Positions 11,103 through 22,224 of a stretch of DNA of 64,000 nucleotides are shown one piece after another. How positions within the stretch are numbered: the stretch's first letter is position 1; each line of letters opens with the position of its first letter. The translations under genes and the position numbers were made by a program. Origin of the DNA: Antilocapra americana (Eukaryota; Chordata; Mammalia; Artiodactyla; Antilocapridae). The notes beneath the pieces are model-generated. The model searched no databases and was not told where the DNA came from. It worked only from the letters and a program-made list of their open reading frames with translations. The stretch covers positions 30,143,681 through 30,207,680 of the forward strand of contig ML662442.1 in NCBI GenBank assembly GCA_007570785.1, in the 5' to 3' direction.

Positions 11103-11636
11103 TTGAGACTTGTTACTTTTCTTTTCCTTCTGGAAGATCATTGTTTCCTGGCATGAAGTCAGAGTCTCTGGGGCTAACACTGAGGAATCACAAAAGTAAT
11201 GAAAATGCTTTTTAAAGTTGACTGTTTAGAATTTTTATTAATTTTTTTCAGAACCTTGTTTTTGAATAGGAGGGTGTGATTATTTCATAATGAAAGTCCA
11301 GCTGACAAACCCTCAACTACTTTTCCTCCATACTGCTAAAAGGTAGTCAAATTCAGTTCCTGTAACTAGAAAATCTTATTTCTCTGAGCTTCCTTTCTTC
11401 AGACTTTGTCACTGAAAGAAAAGATTCAATTCCAGCCTATTGGATATCAAGCTGTCTATGACTGGTCTTGAAAGAACATGTGTGTTTCAGACATTGTTGT
11501 TTCCAGAAGGTATACTGTGCTGAGTGTCAAGAGACTCTGGAAAGAGCTATTCAATAAGGATATTTCATATTATGTTCAAGAGAAGTCCTAGTTATTTCAG
11601 TAAAATTTTACATTTTTTAAGTTGCAAGCTTGATAT
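11103..11636. other. Intergenic, nothing recognised
   Basis: No gene or assignable repeat seen. Confidence 0.4.
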
Positions 11637-12129
11637 TGACAGGGTTCAGAACTTGCTACCCCAGAACACAGCACGTTGATATGCTGAGTATTTTAAGCTG
11701 AAGGTGTATGAGATAAAGTCAGGAAGCAGGAGAGTCTGTCTGGCCTCCCCTGTGCTTCTCCCTCCTGTGAGATGTGCCCTCCTCACACCCCGGGGACAGG
11801 AACGTACTCATATCTAAGATGGAGAGGGAAAAGTCCAAATAAATAGGACTTAGTAAGTTTCCCCAGCTTATTACATGTAGCTCATACCTCCTTTGTCCTA
11901 CCATAATTCTCTACAACTGTCCACTCTTGGCCTAATCTAGCCTGAAAACACTCAGGTTTAACCATTTCTTTAATTCTTCATTTCTTGAGAAAGTTTCCCG
12001 TGTCACTTATGTAAAACTTATGTTAAATAAACTTGTATTCTTTTCTCTTGTTACCATGTCTTCAGCAGTTTAACTTTCAGACTCAGCCCGGGACCCAAGG
12101 GAGTCAAGGAAAAGTTTTCTTCCCTTACA
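11637..12129 (+). mobile_element. ERV LTR, class I-like, second related copy
   Basis: It starts 'tgacagggttcag' and ends 'cccttaca'. It has a plain AATAAA ('gttaaataaacttg', about 12024) followed by 'ttctcttgttaccatgtc', matching the 8835-9179 copy. A 4-bp duplication 'atat' flanks it (11633-11636, 12130-12133), the length expected for class I ERVs. Its own target duplication suggests a solo LTR rather than one end of a provirus. Confidence 0.65.
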
Positions 12130-12133
12130 ATAT

Positions 12134-12573
12134 TAAAGGTTAGTTCAAGTTTTATTAAACAAATATTCGAGTTCATTGCCACCAGGACCAAGGTAAATAA
12201 TCCTTTATTTTCCTTTTTTTTTGAGTTAATGTTCTAGCTGAATCATTTCTCTAAGAGACAGTGTTCATCATCATTGTTGTCTAATTTCATATTTTCATCC
12301 AGGAATTTTTACCACTTCCCTGAAGGCTGTTTTCTTTTTGTCCAGACTTGGATAAATGACCACGGATCCACAGTCCAAAGTCACTCATTCACTTTCCTAT
12401 ATATCTGTGAAGGGGTTGAATATTTTTGAAAACAGTGTTTCTCGTTTAAAAATCAAAATTCTTCCCAGTGATTGTAAGTCAAGTTTTGTTTACAAAGGTC
12501 ATACCAGAAGCATAAATGGTATTAAAATTCTACCTTAGAGAATTAGAACCTTCCCAATGAATTTCTCCCTGTT
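12134..12573. other. Intergenic, nothing recognised
   Basis: AT-rich and single-copy in appearance. A 60-codon frame at 12356-12538 has no recognisable content. Confidence 0.4.
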
Positions 12574-12584
12574 TAATCTGCTCA

Positions 12585-12791
12585 CCTGATGTGAAGAGCC
12601 GACTCAGTGGAAAAGACCCTGGTGCTGGAAAAGATTGGAGGCAGAGGTGAAGGAGATGATAGAGGATGAGATGGTTGGGTGGCATCACTGACCTAATGGA
12701 CATGAGTTCAAGCAAATCCAGACGGTGAAGGACAGGGAAGCCTGGCATACTGTCGCAAAGAGTCAGACACGACTTAGTGACCGAACAACAC
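12585..12791 (+). mobile_element. BovB LINE 3' end, 207 bp, with TSD
   Basis: A severely 5'-truncated BovB starting at 'cctgatgtgaagag' and ending at 'gtgaccgaacaac'. A perfect 11-bp target duplication 'taatctgctca' flanks it (12574-12584, 12792-12802). Confidence 0.94.
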
Positions 12792-13280
12792 TAATCTGCT
12801 CAGAGCCCGTTTATGTTTGCCTCAAACAAAAGCAACTACCTAACATTCTTTCTAGCCTTACAGAGGTTATACTCCAGGAGAGAATATGGTAATGAACCAA
12901 GTACAACAAGATGTTAAATAGCAAGAGGTGTGATGAGAAACTAAACCAGGATAATAGAAGGATAAGACTGGGGTGAGGATGATCAAGGCAGGTCCTTCAG
13001 GGAGACAGCATATGAGGTGAAATCTTAAGGACAAGTGCATCCTACAGATGGACATGAGGGCCTCGCGGTAGGAACAGGCTTGGTCAATTGGGGAAAGAGA
13101 CAGGGTGTGGTGAGTGAGTGATGAGAATAGGAACACATTTGTTTGTAAAGCTTGGTAGGATCCAGGTCTGGTGAGTCTTGAGAACCACGTAAGGCAGCTG
13201 AGTTTTATTCTCACAGCTAACGGGAGAGAATAGAGGGATTTATGCAGAGAAATAACAGGATGTAATTTACACTTTAAAAG

Positions 13281-13481
13281 GATTTGGCTGCATCGAGTCT
13301 TAGCTGGCACATGTGATCTTTCACTGTGGCTTCTCTCTAGTTGTATGCCCTGGCTCTAGAGCTTGTGGGCTTAGTACTTGTCCTGCAGCATGTGGGAATC
13401 TTAATTCCCAGACCAGGGACCAAACTCACATCCCTTGTATTGGAAGGCAGGTTCTTAACCACTGAACCACCAGGGACAGCC
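13281..13481 (-). mobile_element. CHR-type SINE with long TSD
   Basis: Antisense SINE ending 'gaaccaccagggacagc', with a degenerate antisense B box. A roughly 20-bp target duplication beginning 'tgtaatttaca' with a few differences flanks it (13261-13280, 13482-13502). Confidence 0.88.
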
Positions 13482-14146
13482 TGTAATTTACAGTTTTAAA
13501 AGATTACTCCAAGGGTTATAGAGAGATGAGAGAGCACTTGGATGGCGGTTCCCACAGCTGAGGCTAGAGAGGGAGGGGGCTTGGACTGGGGCGGCAGGAG
13601 CAGCTGTGTTGAGGGGTCAGATTCAGAACACGTAGGATTTGACAAGATTTCCTGGTAGGGTGGTTGCGGACACTGATGAAAGAACAGAATCGAGGATGTC
13701 TCTTGGGTGTTTGGCTTGAGTAACTGGGTAGATGATGGGCTAATGAGACGTGCAAGACTGGAAGAGAAGCAGATTTGGGGAAAACTAAGAGTTCTGTGGT
13801 GGACAAGTTAGGTTCGAGAGTGTCAACAAAGAAATGCTGAAGGCTGCAAATAAGAAAAAGAGTTTGTTTGCTGCCTTAAGAATTGAAATTCAGGAGGCTC
13901 TGATTGGAGCAGTAACTCAAATTTGTTCTGAGCAAAACAGGAAACTGTGGTGTTTATAAAGGCAACCGACAAAGACGTTCCAGAGACATTACACAGGTTA
14001 TTTTTACAGAACTATGATTGGTGCAGGCACTCAGTCACTTGGCAGCAGACTGGTTGCTAAGCTGTGATTTCTAAAGAGTAAATAAATTAAAAAAATAAAA
14101 ATAAGTTCCAGAGGGCTTAGGAAGGCTGAGTCAAAAGTTTATACTG

Positions 14147-14206
14147 TGGCGGTTTCATGTCAATGTATGGCAAAACCAACACAATAAAGTAAAGAAAATT
14201 AAAAAA
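14147..14206 (+). mobile_element. Very short (60-bp) L1 3' tail insertion
   Basis: Only the terminal L1 3' UTR ('ggcaaaaccaacacaataaa') and its A tail are present. It is flanked by a 14-bp duplication 'aaaagttt(a/c)tactg' with one mismatch (14133-14146, 14207-14220). The same terminus is seen at about 34520-34560. Confidence 0.9.
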
Positions 14207-14700
14207 AAAAGTTTCTACTGCATCCAAAGTAGATGTAAGTTTCACATCCCTAATAGCCTTCTGGATTCATTCTAGATCCTTTGACATAAGTGACTCCATG
14301 TTGTTGTTCATCATCCACAAGAGACTCAGTGGACGCCCATGTGGCGATGTGGAGCCGGGAAGAAGAGATCCAGGTTGGGGCTGCAAAAGTGAGTTGTCAG
14401 CATGAAGCTGGTGTTTAAAGCCATGTGAGTGAGTGCAGATAAAATGGAGAAGTAAGCTAAAGGCAGAGCCATGGGCAGCTCCAAGGAAAGGCTTTGTGGA
14501 GAAGGAGAATCCAGTGAAAGACACCCAAAAGGAGTGGCCTGTGAGGTGCAGGGATGCCAGGCTAGTGTGGTCCACAAACTTAAGGGGAGAGAAGCGTTTC
14601 AGGAAGAAGGGCATGGTAGGCTATGTCAGGTCTCTTGAGAGGAGGGGCAGGAAGGGTACAGATAAGATGTCCCCTCGGGAGAGTCAGGGGTGCCTGCTGC

Positions 14701-15094
14701 CTTAGCAGGTAGGATGCGGCCTTTGGAGGAGAGGCCAAGGACATTGCCCCTGGTCTCATCTTTCTACCTCCAGGGCAAACTGGTATTTCTTCTGTTTTTG
14801 TTTTGTTTATTCTTTTCTTCAGACCAGTGTTGCTGTTGGGACTACACAGGGGGAATCTGCCTGTCACCCATTTCCATACCAAAGGAGAGTCATAAATATG
14901 GTTGGCACTGGTTTCTTAGGCTCACTGATTTCATCATTACAATGTAATCCATCCTTTATTTGGTTACAGAGTCACTTCATTCTTCCCCCATGTGCTTATT
15001 TTTACTGGATCCTTGTGAGTAGCTCCTCAAAGGTAGGATGAACTTGAACCCTTTTCTGAGTTTCATAAGACAACTTGTTCAGTAGGATCTTCCA
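14701..15094. other. Intergenic, nothing recognised
   Basis: No repeat or gene recognised. Confidence 0.4.
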
Positions 15095-15432
15095 TCTTTG
15101 GAGTCAGGCACACCTGGGTTTGAATTCTGACCTCATCGCTTGCTTGTTTTGTAAACTTGGCAACTTTATACAACCCATGTGTGCCTCCATTAACTCATCA
15201 GAAAACAGGGATTCAGGACTTCCCTGCCTCTTCAGTGGTTAAGACTCAGCACTTCCACTGTAAGGGGTACAGGTTGGATCCCTGGTTGGGGAAGTGAAAT
15301 ACCACCTGCCACTCAGTGAGACCAAAAACAAAACAAAACAAAAAACTGGGACACACTTTACAACCCACCCACAGAGCTGTTTTGAGACAATTGCTACAAT
15401 GCCCCATGTCTAGCACACAATAGAATAAATGA
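15095..15432 (+). mobile_element. MIR SINE, split by a CHR SINE
   Basis: 'gggtttgaattctgacctc' through 'ctcatcagaaaacaggg', then, after the inserted SINE, 'agagctgttttgagac' to 'tagcacacaatagaataaat'. Together these follow the MIR consensus in sense orientation. Confidence 0.8.
15212..15341 (+). mobile_element. CHR-type SINE nested in MIR
   Basis: 'acttccctgcctcttcagtg' to an A/C-rich tail, with the sense B box 'ggttggatccctgg'. Similar flanks 'aaacaggga' and 'aaactggga' suggest a diverged target duplication. Confidence 0.82.
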
Positions 15433-17388
15433 TATCAGTTGCAGCTTCAGCAACATATAAATCTGTAATAGATTCAAATAAAAGGCAATGGCTTTGCTAA
15501 AATTTTGAATCAAGATGCTGCAAGATTAAAGATCTCTTTAGAGGGAGAGACCATGAGATATGACACCTACCAGTGAGCTTCATCTTCCCCTGGAAGATCT
15601 TGCACTAATTACTGTAGCTTCAACATTATTCCCCAAGTATGGGGACAGTCTCCATCCATTGTCAATACCAGAGGACCAGAGATTGATTTTATAAAGGGAG
15701 TAACAGGGTTTCCCTTACAGATGCAAATGAAAAAGGCTGGGTTTCACCTGTTTGGGGGCTTTCATTTGTCTAACTTTAAAAGGCATTCAGTGGAACGGGT
15801 GTCCTAAGCACAGCTCTAGTTGTATCCAGGAAGAAAGAATGTATTGTAACTACTTTGTTCTCAGGCATTGTCTCATTCTGAACCACATATGCCATGGGAT
15901 GCTGGGCAAAATCAATGTCTTTGGTCTTATTATTAGCTGCCCTTGGGTTTCCCAGAGAAATCTTGGAGGGCTGAGTTCACAGCTTTGCTGGAGATTCACA
16001 GCTGGAATAAGATGTTCAAGCAAGGAACACGAAGAGGAATACATCCTTTTAATGTAAAAGCAGACTAGATCAAGTTGCAAAGGAGAAAAGATTTTCAAAT
16101 TTCCTACCCTGGAGAAAACCACCATCTCATGTTCCTAACAGGACATAATCTGAAAGCAAGTGGCTGAAAGGTGGTCTGGAGTTCCCATGTAGAGGTAGGT
16201 TTTGGAATCCCCTCTGGCGAGTCCAAATAGGAGCATTATCTGGAGTAACCCTGGACTCATAGAAGGCGACCTAGATTATTTCATTTAACTTAGATTCTCT
16301 TACTGCATTTTGAGTTGGCTTCCTTGTAGGCACAAAGTTTTGCTGGCACCTCCTTTGTCACATTGGCTGAACATGTGAGCTGAGCTGTGTCTGTCAAAAA
16401 TCCTGTCTATATCTGTCCATTTACTGCAAGTGGGTCAGTCAAAGGCAGAACCTGGGTTGGCGCAAAACATCTGACTTTAACCGAAACTTTCACTTAGTTA
16501 GATTCAGGGGCCCTGAATTTATTGCCTTATTTTTTTATATTTCATCTCCAACATTAATACTTTTATTTATTACTCTGTTCTTCTAAGGATAAAGTATGTA
16601 AGAAAAAAGAAAAGCTTTTAGTTCCTTGTAATCAGGATAGCACTGCATTATTTGTGATACATTATTATCTCCACATTATCTACTTGGTTATAACTTCCTC
16701 TCAAGAATGTTTCCTTGATAACATTATGAATAAAAGAACAGTGTAAAAAATTTTTTTAAGTGCTGATAGTGAAAATGCATTAAAGTAGCTAATAATCCCA
16801 ATTGAAGAGAATAAGATTGACTCTGCAGGATGGATGGTATGAACCAAATCCACGAGCAGTAAAGCATTTCACAGTGTTTTGTTTATGTGGGAATCTTGAC
16901 GTATGGTGTTGACAGGTAAAGGTGTTGGAAAAAGATAATAATCTTTAATTTTAAAAAACCATGATTTGATTTTAAAATCACTGTTATTTAGGACCCAGAA
17001 TATTTTCATTTAATGAATATGCAGTGTGATAAAAAAAACTAATTCTATTCTATTTTTTAAAAATCAAATGTGCATACAGCCTGGACAATATCTGAGATAT
17101 GATCATTCCTGCTCTGTAGTTTTGTCCTTTTCTTAAATAATTTTGAAGGCAAAAGATCAAATGCAATTGAATTCTAAAGTGAAGAAAACTATTTTCCTGA
17201 AATGCTCAATGAAGGAATGCTCAGCAAGAATGAAGCAGAAAGACCAAGCTGAGTAGATGGCAGGAGGTGTGGACACTGGATCAGCCACTTCAGGAGGAGC
17301 AGACAGAAATAGTATGAGGCCAAAAACCGGATACTGGCACAATCACATTAGAAGCAGATGGGAGTTAGATTGTACCCTGAAAAAGAAG
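15433..17388. other. Intergenic, AT-rich, no repeat recognised
   Basis: About 2 kb without SINE or LINE insertions. The part 16700-17170 is AT-rich and repeat-free and could include conserved noncoding DNA. No exon is supported. Confidence 0.4.
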
Positions 17389-17610
17389 GGCTTCCCAGGT
17401 GGTGCTAGTGGTAAAGAACCCACCTGCCAATGCAGGAGACTTAAGAGATGTGGGCTCGATCCCTGGGTCAGGTTGATCCCCTAGAGGAGGGCAGGGAAAC
17501 CCACTCCAGTATTCTTGCCTGGAGAATCCCATGAACAGAGGAGCCTGGCAGGCTGTTGTCCACGGGGGCACAAAGAGTCAGACATGACTGTACTGATTTA
17601 GCATGCACCT
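17389..17610 (+). mobile_element. Bov-tA SINE
   Basis: Full-length element from 'ggcttcccaggtggtgctag' to 'cagacatgactgtactg'. No convincing target duplication. Confidence 0.93.
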
Positions 17611-18849
17611 CATTCTAAAAAATAAATTCTACTTTTTCATGATAATGTAAATAATAAAACTTGCATTAGTACATAAAAGTCTATTTCTTTACAATGTCCC
17701 GAAGCAAGGAAAGGAGACTGCATTACAAACAGAAGCAATCCATTCAATAGACCACAGAAGAAATAGCAGAGAGGTGTTTTCACCCTGTTAACCCACGAGT
17801 AGAGGGTGGTGGCCCCACAGAGCTCTGAGGGCTCTAAAGAGACTCTGGTGCCTCAGGACAGGCAGGGGCAAATTTTGCTTCAAAAATTTGTGAATCTCCA
17901 GTTACCATGATTTCTTGTTCAATAACTTTTATTTCCCTACATCTTTGCATCCCAGGGCCCATGGACTGAGTGGTTTCTATTGTGCCAATAAGGAGGAAAA
18001 TAGAAGCTCCTCCACCTCTAAGTCAAGTTAGGTCTCTACTCAGTGCAAGTAACTGTTTTCCCAAGGGTGGTGGCCTCACTAGTGACCGTGACCTGCCACA
18101 GGTCTTTGGAGATTAGAGCAGCAGTGGATAATGGGTGTCTGGGAATAAGAAATTCCCCTATGGAAGCAGTGAGCTCTCAACTCTGGCATAGCTGTCGCAG
18201 ATGGTTTCGGGAGTCTCACGGGCAAAGTCAGTCCCAAGGAACCCTCTTACACTTGTGTGTTGAAAAGGAGTAGCAGAGGGAGAATTTCCCGTCTGTGTAT
18301 TCGCCTGGATGGATTCAATCCAAAGGACAAAGACAGTCAAACTTGGATATGTACTGGGTGCTTTTCCTTTCTTTTCCCTTGGGGATCCCACTTTCAGAGT
18401 TGGTTGAAAGTAGGAATCCTCCTAAGAATTATTTATCCAAGCTGCCTAACAAGCTGCCTGGCCCCTTAATGGGAAGGATTTGCACTGATCTCTGATCCTG
18501 GTCTCCGGTGATCAAAAAGCAGCCTCTTGAATGGAAGTACTGCACATTGTTGTCATCTACAGGATCTTGCCAGTGATGATCAAGGCTATAGCTTCTCCAG
18601 GCTAAATGGCTTTCCTTCAACTAAATTATTTCCACCCTAGATGTCATAACATGACTTGAGATTTTGAATGAAGTGATTTCCAGTATTCTAGCTGGCTCTC
18701 AAGTTCTGTGTCTAGGCTTATGACTGAAATGTAAATGAACATCACAGCTGTTTGGAGGGTATGATTATGAATTGAAAATCGAATGCCAAGTGAAGTCTCA
18801 GTCTTCAACTAGAACACCAAACTCCTCACATTAAGTTGTCCTCTATTCC
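17611..18849. other. Intergenic, nothing recognised
   Basis: Single-copy-looking DNA with short unrelated frames and no gene or repeat call. Confidence 0.4.
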
Positions 18850-19260
18850 TGACGATTTTCCTTTTAATTAAAATGCAGCCTGCTAGGCAGAATCATGAGG
18901 CCCATGAAGCAGTTATGCGATTCACTCAACCATTTATATGCATGTGTGACCTATTTAGCTTTTAAAATCCTATTCAGTGCCCCCCAAAAAACGACAGAGA
19001 ATTCAAACAAAAGCTCGCAGGGAGTCCCATAATGAGACTGTTTTGATTATTCCAGTGATTAGCCCATTTCCTCCCTCTTTAGTAATTTCATTTAGAAAAG
19101 TAGTCATTTTAAGAACAACTAGATTTTCTTTATTGCTTTTCTAGTTTACTGTGAAATTGGCAAGTGGCCAACCATCTGTGAAACTGCAATCATTACTATT
19201 ACTTAAAATTTATCAAACCTCTTGAGGTACTATGGAAGTAATTCTCCTTGATTACAACGA
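18850..19260. promoter_or_regulatory. Candidate conserved noncoding element
   Basis: Repeat-free sequence of mixed composition with several homeobox-type TAAT/ATTA cores and octamer-like 'atatgcatgt' (about 18936). It is not coding in any frame. The call rests on appearance and absence of repeats, not on an alignment. Confidence 0.35.
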
Positions 19261-19739
19261 CAAGGCCAAGAAAGGCAGGAATGAGACCTAACGTTGCACA
19301 AAAGTAGGTATCACCCCATGTTTCAATCTTTTAGCCCCAAATCCCAGAAATGGAGTTTATGGACACTGTTGGGGGAATGTTGGGTGCAGGAGGATTTCGA
19401 GCTGCTGCCAAGAGGCCATGCATGCATTTATCTGCCGTTCACCATTTCTTGAAATGATGGGTGTGTTGCCCTTGAATGTAATTTACTTCTGAATAATTCG
19501 TATCCTTTAGCCTTGCATGTTTCTCTCTTGTTCTTTTACATTTTTACACATTTAGCAATGACACAGTGGAGAAGATGTTCGAGAAATTAACACTGGAACT
19601 CCTCTCACTTCACTGCCCTTGGCCACAGATGTTTCCCAGGAGGAAGGCTGAACTGTAAGATGAGAACCTAGGTCAGGGCAGCCCTCCAGGAGTAGGAATC
19701 CAATATTGTTATTACCGCTGTAGGCAGGCGGTCATCCTG

Positions 19740-20390
19740 ACGTTTTTCCCTCAGACAGCGACATCTAGTGGCCGAGAGTCATAGCCACCCACGGTGCGGC
19801 CCAAGTTCCCGGGGCGGGGAGGTAATCTTACAGCCAGTGTAAACACACCGCCAGATTCTTCTGCAACAGACTGGGTCTATGGACCTGTTGTCCAGGCATA
19901 ATTATTAAAACTGCCTGCTTGACGGATCGGGTAATGAATTACACAGCCTACTTACTGCCTGATTGTAGCGCTCTCATCTGTTCAGTGACAGGACACATTT
20001 TTAGCCCGTGTCATCTCTGTGGGATAATGAGTTTGGGACGATTACTCCCCATTGTGTAAAGTAATATTTATCGTTATGCATTCTGAAATTATTCTTCAAG
20101 CATTATGGGATGGTTCCCAGCTCTAATGCTGAGGCTTGGTGTGCAAGCTCATTTTCATGCTTTGCTAGATTTATCTACACCAGGCCTTTGTCTACCCAGA
20201 TGGACGCCCCTAATTTTAGCCTATCCCTAGGGACCTCCTCCCTCTGATCATTAGTTTCCCTTGTTAATCAGGCTGCAGTAGTATTTGGAGGCGACTCGCC
20301 TGGCCGTCTCAAAAGTGACACGCGATGCCATGTCCTTTCAGGCACTAATGAAAGGCCATCTGGTAGGTGTGGGGCTTTCCAGCTGTATTA
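19740..20390. promoter_or_regulatory. Candidate enhancer/insulator cluster with retained CpGs
   Basis: About 650 repeat-free bases in which CpG dinucleotides are clearly more frequent than around them (about a dozen by eye from 19920 to 20360), for example 'gacggatcggg', 'gcgactcgcc' and 'acacgcgatg'. There are many TAAT/ATTA homeodomain cores, TGACAG (MEIS/TGIF-type) at about 19986 and CATCTG/CAGCTG E-boxes. No open frame explains it. It lies about 2 kb beyond the SLC35F1 polyadenylation site. Confidence 0.45.
19756..19773 (-). promoter_or_regulatory. CTCF-like binding motif
   Basis: On the minus strand this reads 'ggccactagatgtcgctg'. It follows the CTCF core CCASYAGRKGGC with a single departure (T for the first G of the final GGC), and has the usual GCTG extension. 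Confidence 0.5.
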
Positions 20391-21416
20391 TAATTTTTTT
20401 TTTGAATTAAACATTTCTAACTACATAGAGAATGAAGGGCAGAGACTGAGTAGGTGGCCCATAGTGAACCCTCTGTTTATGTTTGCAGGAAAAAAAAGAA
20501 AAAAAGAAAAGTAAAAAGGAAGAGAAGAAAAAAGAACAGTGAACATAATTAAGAAGGAATGTTATGAATTCAACGACACTATTTGCAAGGGAAAAACGAG
20601 CTTCACTGTGTTGGTTTTTATCCCAAAGTCAATCTGAAGGAACAGCCTAAAGTTTTAAAGATTAAAAAATTCAAGGGTGATTTAAGTGAATCTCATAATT
20701 TTTGCTTTTCCAGGAATAGGAATTTTGCAAAAAAAAAAAAAATGCTTAACAGAAGTGGAAGGAAAAAGGGGAACATTTTGTAATACATATCTTACCCTTG
20801 CACTTTCTGTTTTTGATTTAGGAGTAAGATTCCACTATTTAAAAAAAAAAAAAAAAAAGATGTGTGAGAGGCTTCCCTGTTTTGCATGGGGGACCTGAAA
20901 AAAGATTAGCTGGATAAGATTCCAGTCCCGCCTTACTGCAGATGTTACAATCTACCTTCCTATGAAACATCAAGAGAATGTAACACTTAACAGGTCCTAT
21001 GCTGAATCTGACTTGTTTATCTTTCTCTTCATGCTAATCATCACAAAAACCATTCAAGTACTGCCTTATCTTCCCTTTGTAAGAACTTCCAAGCATTTAG
21101 GAAACCCATTTACTTCTCCTAAGAAAATTATAATTCACTGGGAACAGTCTACATATGAGATACATGTTTATTGTGTATACCATTTGGACTCTAATAATTT
21201 AGAACTGCTGGACATTTAGACACAGACTAGATTGAAGTTCAACTGTATTTCATCTTTGATCAAAGAGTTTACTAAATAAAAGTAAACCATACTTTACAGA
21301 AAGAGTTATATTTCTCAAGGAAAAAGCTATTTTTAACCTGAGTCACATTGTTTTTGTTAAGCTGTTTTGTACTATACTATTTATAGAAGCAGATCACAAT
21401 GGATCGCTACTTAAGA
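20391..21416. other. Intergenic with A-rich tracts
   Basis: Purine-rich run at about 20488-20545 (AAAAG-type units), A runs at about 20730-20742 and 20840-20858. The remainder is AT-rich with no family recognised. Confidence 0.45.
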
Positions 21417-21452
21417 GTCCTTTATAAGGGCTGTGTCCTTTATAAGGGCTGT
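21417..21452 (+). repeat. Perfect 18-bp tandem duplication
   Basis: The unit 'gtcctttataagggctgt' occurs twice back to back with no mismatch. Confidence 0.95.
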
Positions 21453-21644
21453 ACACGACTGTTCCTTTTTTCCTTCAAAATGAGTTTTTCTTTTAAAAAG
21501 ATTTTAAATATATAACTCGGGCATACAGTCTTTCAGCTCACTTAATGTTTGAGATCTGAATATGAACATAAATGACAAAAAAGTATAAATTTATATACCA
21601 TCATCTCTAAGTATTTAAGAGTTATTGGATGACTATAGTTAGTG

Positions 21645-21774
21645 ATGGAGAAGGACATGGCAACCCACTCCAGTATTCTTGCCTGGGAAATCCCATGGAC
21701 AGAGGAGCCTGGCGGGCTACACAGTCCATGGGTCACAAGAGTGGGACACGACTTAGCGACTAAACAACAACAAC
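21645..21774 (+). mobile_element. Bov-tA/Bov-A SINE 3' half with CAA tail
   Basis: It begins inside the SINE at 'atggagaaggacatgg' and ends in (CAA)n. An 8-bp duplication 'agttagtg' flanks it (21637-21644, 21775-21782), so it inserted already 5'-truncated. Confidence 0.92.
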
Positions 21775-21782
21775 AGTTAGTG

Positions 21783-22224
21783 GAGGGGTAACCATGGCAA
21801 TACTGGAAGTTCAGAGCAGAAACATAAACAGCCCTGCTTTATAAATGTCGTGCTCTTTCTTTATGCCTGGCATTGTGCCGAGGGTAGCATACAAAGAACT
21901 TTATGAGAAACAGTTTCTTGAGGGCAAATTTATAATTGCCCTACATATGTTTTAAATGTGGGTTTAGAGGTTGTAGCCGCAGTCTCCTTAAGTACCCAGA
22001 TAAATAATTAATTTTGCAAATTACAAAAGTGTTTAATTTGGCTTTTTGAAGCTACAGCTCTGAGACCAACTGTGCCCTTCCTAATTTGGAAATATTTTCT
22101 TTCTGATTTTTATTTTGACATGTACCCTGCTATCTACTTTCGTTGCTATTTCTAGCATCCCATGAGAGCTGCTTCCTCCGTTGTCATAGAGCAGACAAAC
22201 ACTCAAGAAAACCAAGAACTTGGT
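21783..22224. other. Intergenic, just beyond the SLC35F1 3' end
   Basis: No repeat recognised. On the minus strand the first 40 bases past the predicted cleavage site are rich in T and G ('ttgagtgtttgtctg'), fitting a downstream cleavage element. Confidence 0.45.

Larger units (their letters stand above)
12860..14700 (+). mobile_element. Ancient interspersed repeat (L2-like, family tentative)
   Basis: G/A-rich text with blocks such as 'gagttttattctcacagc', 'gatttgacaagatttcctg' and 'gtgcaagactggaagag' matches a recurrent old mammalian repeat. A second diverged copy lies at 61255-61900. The assignment to L2 or a related LINE is tentative. Later insertions are a CHR SINE (13281-13481) and a 60-bp L1 tail (14147-14206). 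Minus-strand frames here, such as 12867-13310, are antisense to the repeat and not genes. Confidence 0.5.

Noticed and set aside
8835..12129. A complete provirus between two LTRs
   Set aside because: No gag/pol/env-like peptide is visible between them, and the second LTR has its own target duplication.
12867..13310. 147-codon minus-strand frame
   Set aside because: Antisense to an ancient interspersed repeat. No protein motif or splice context.
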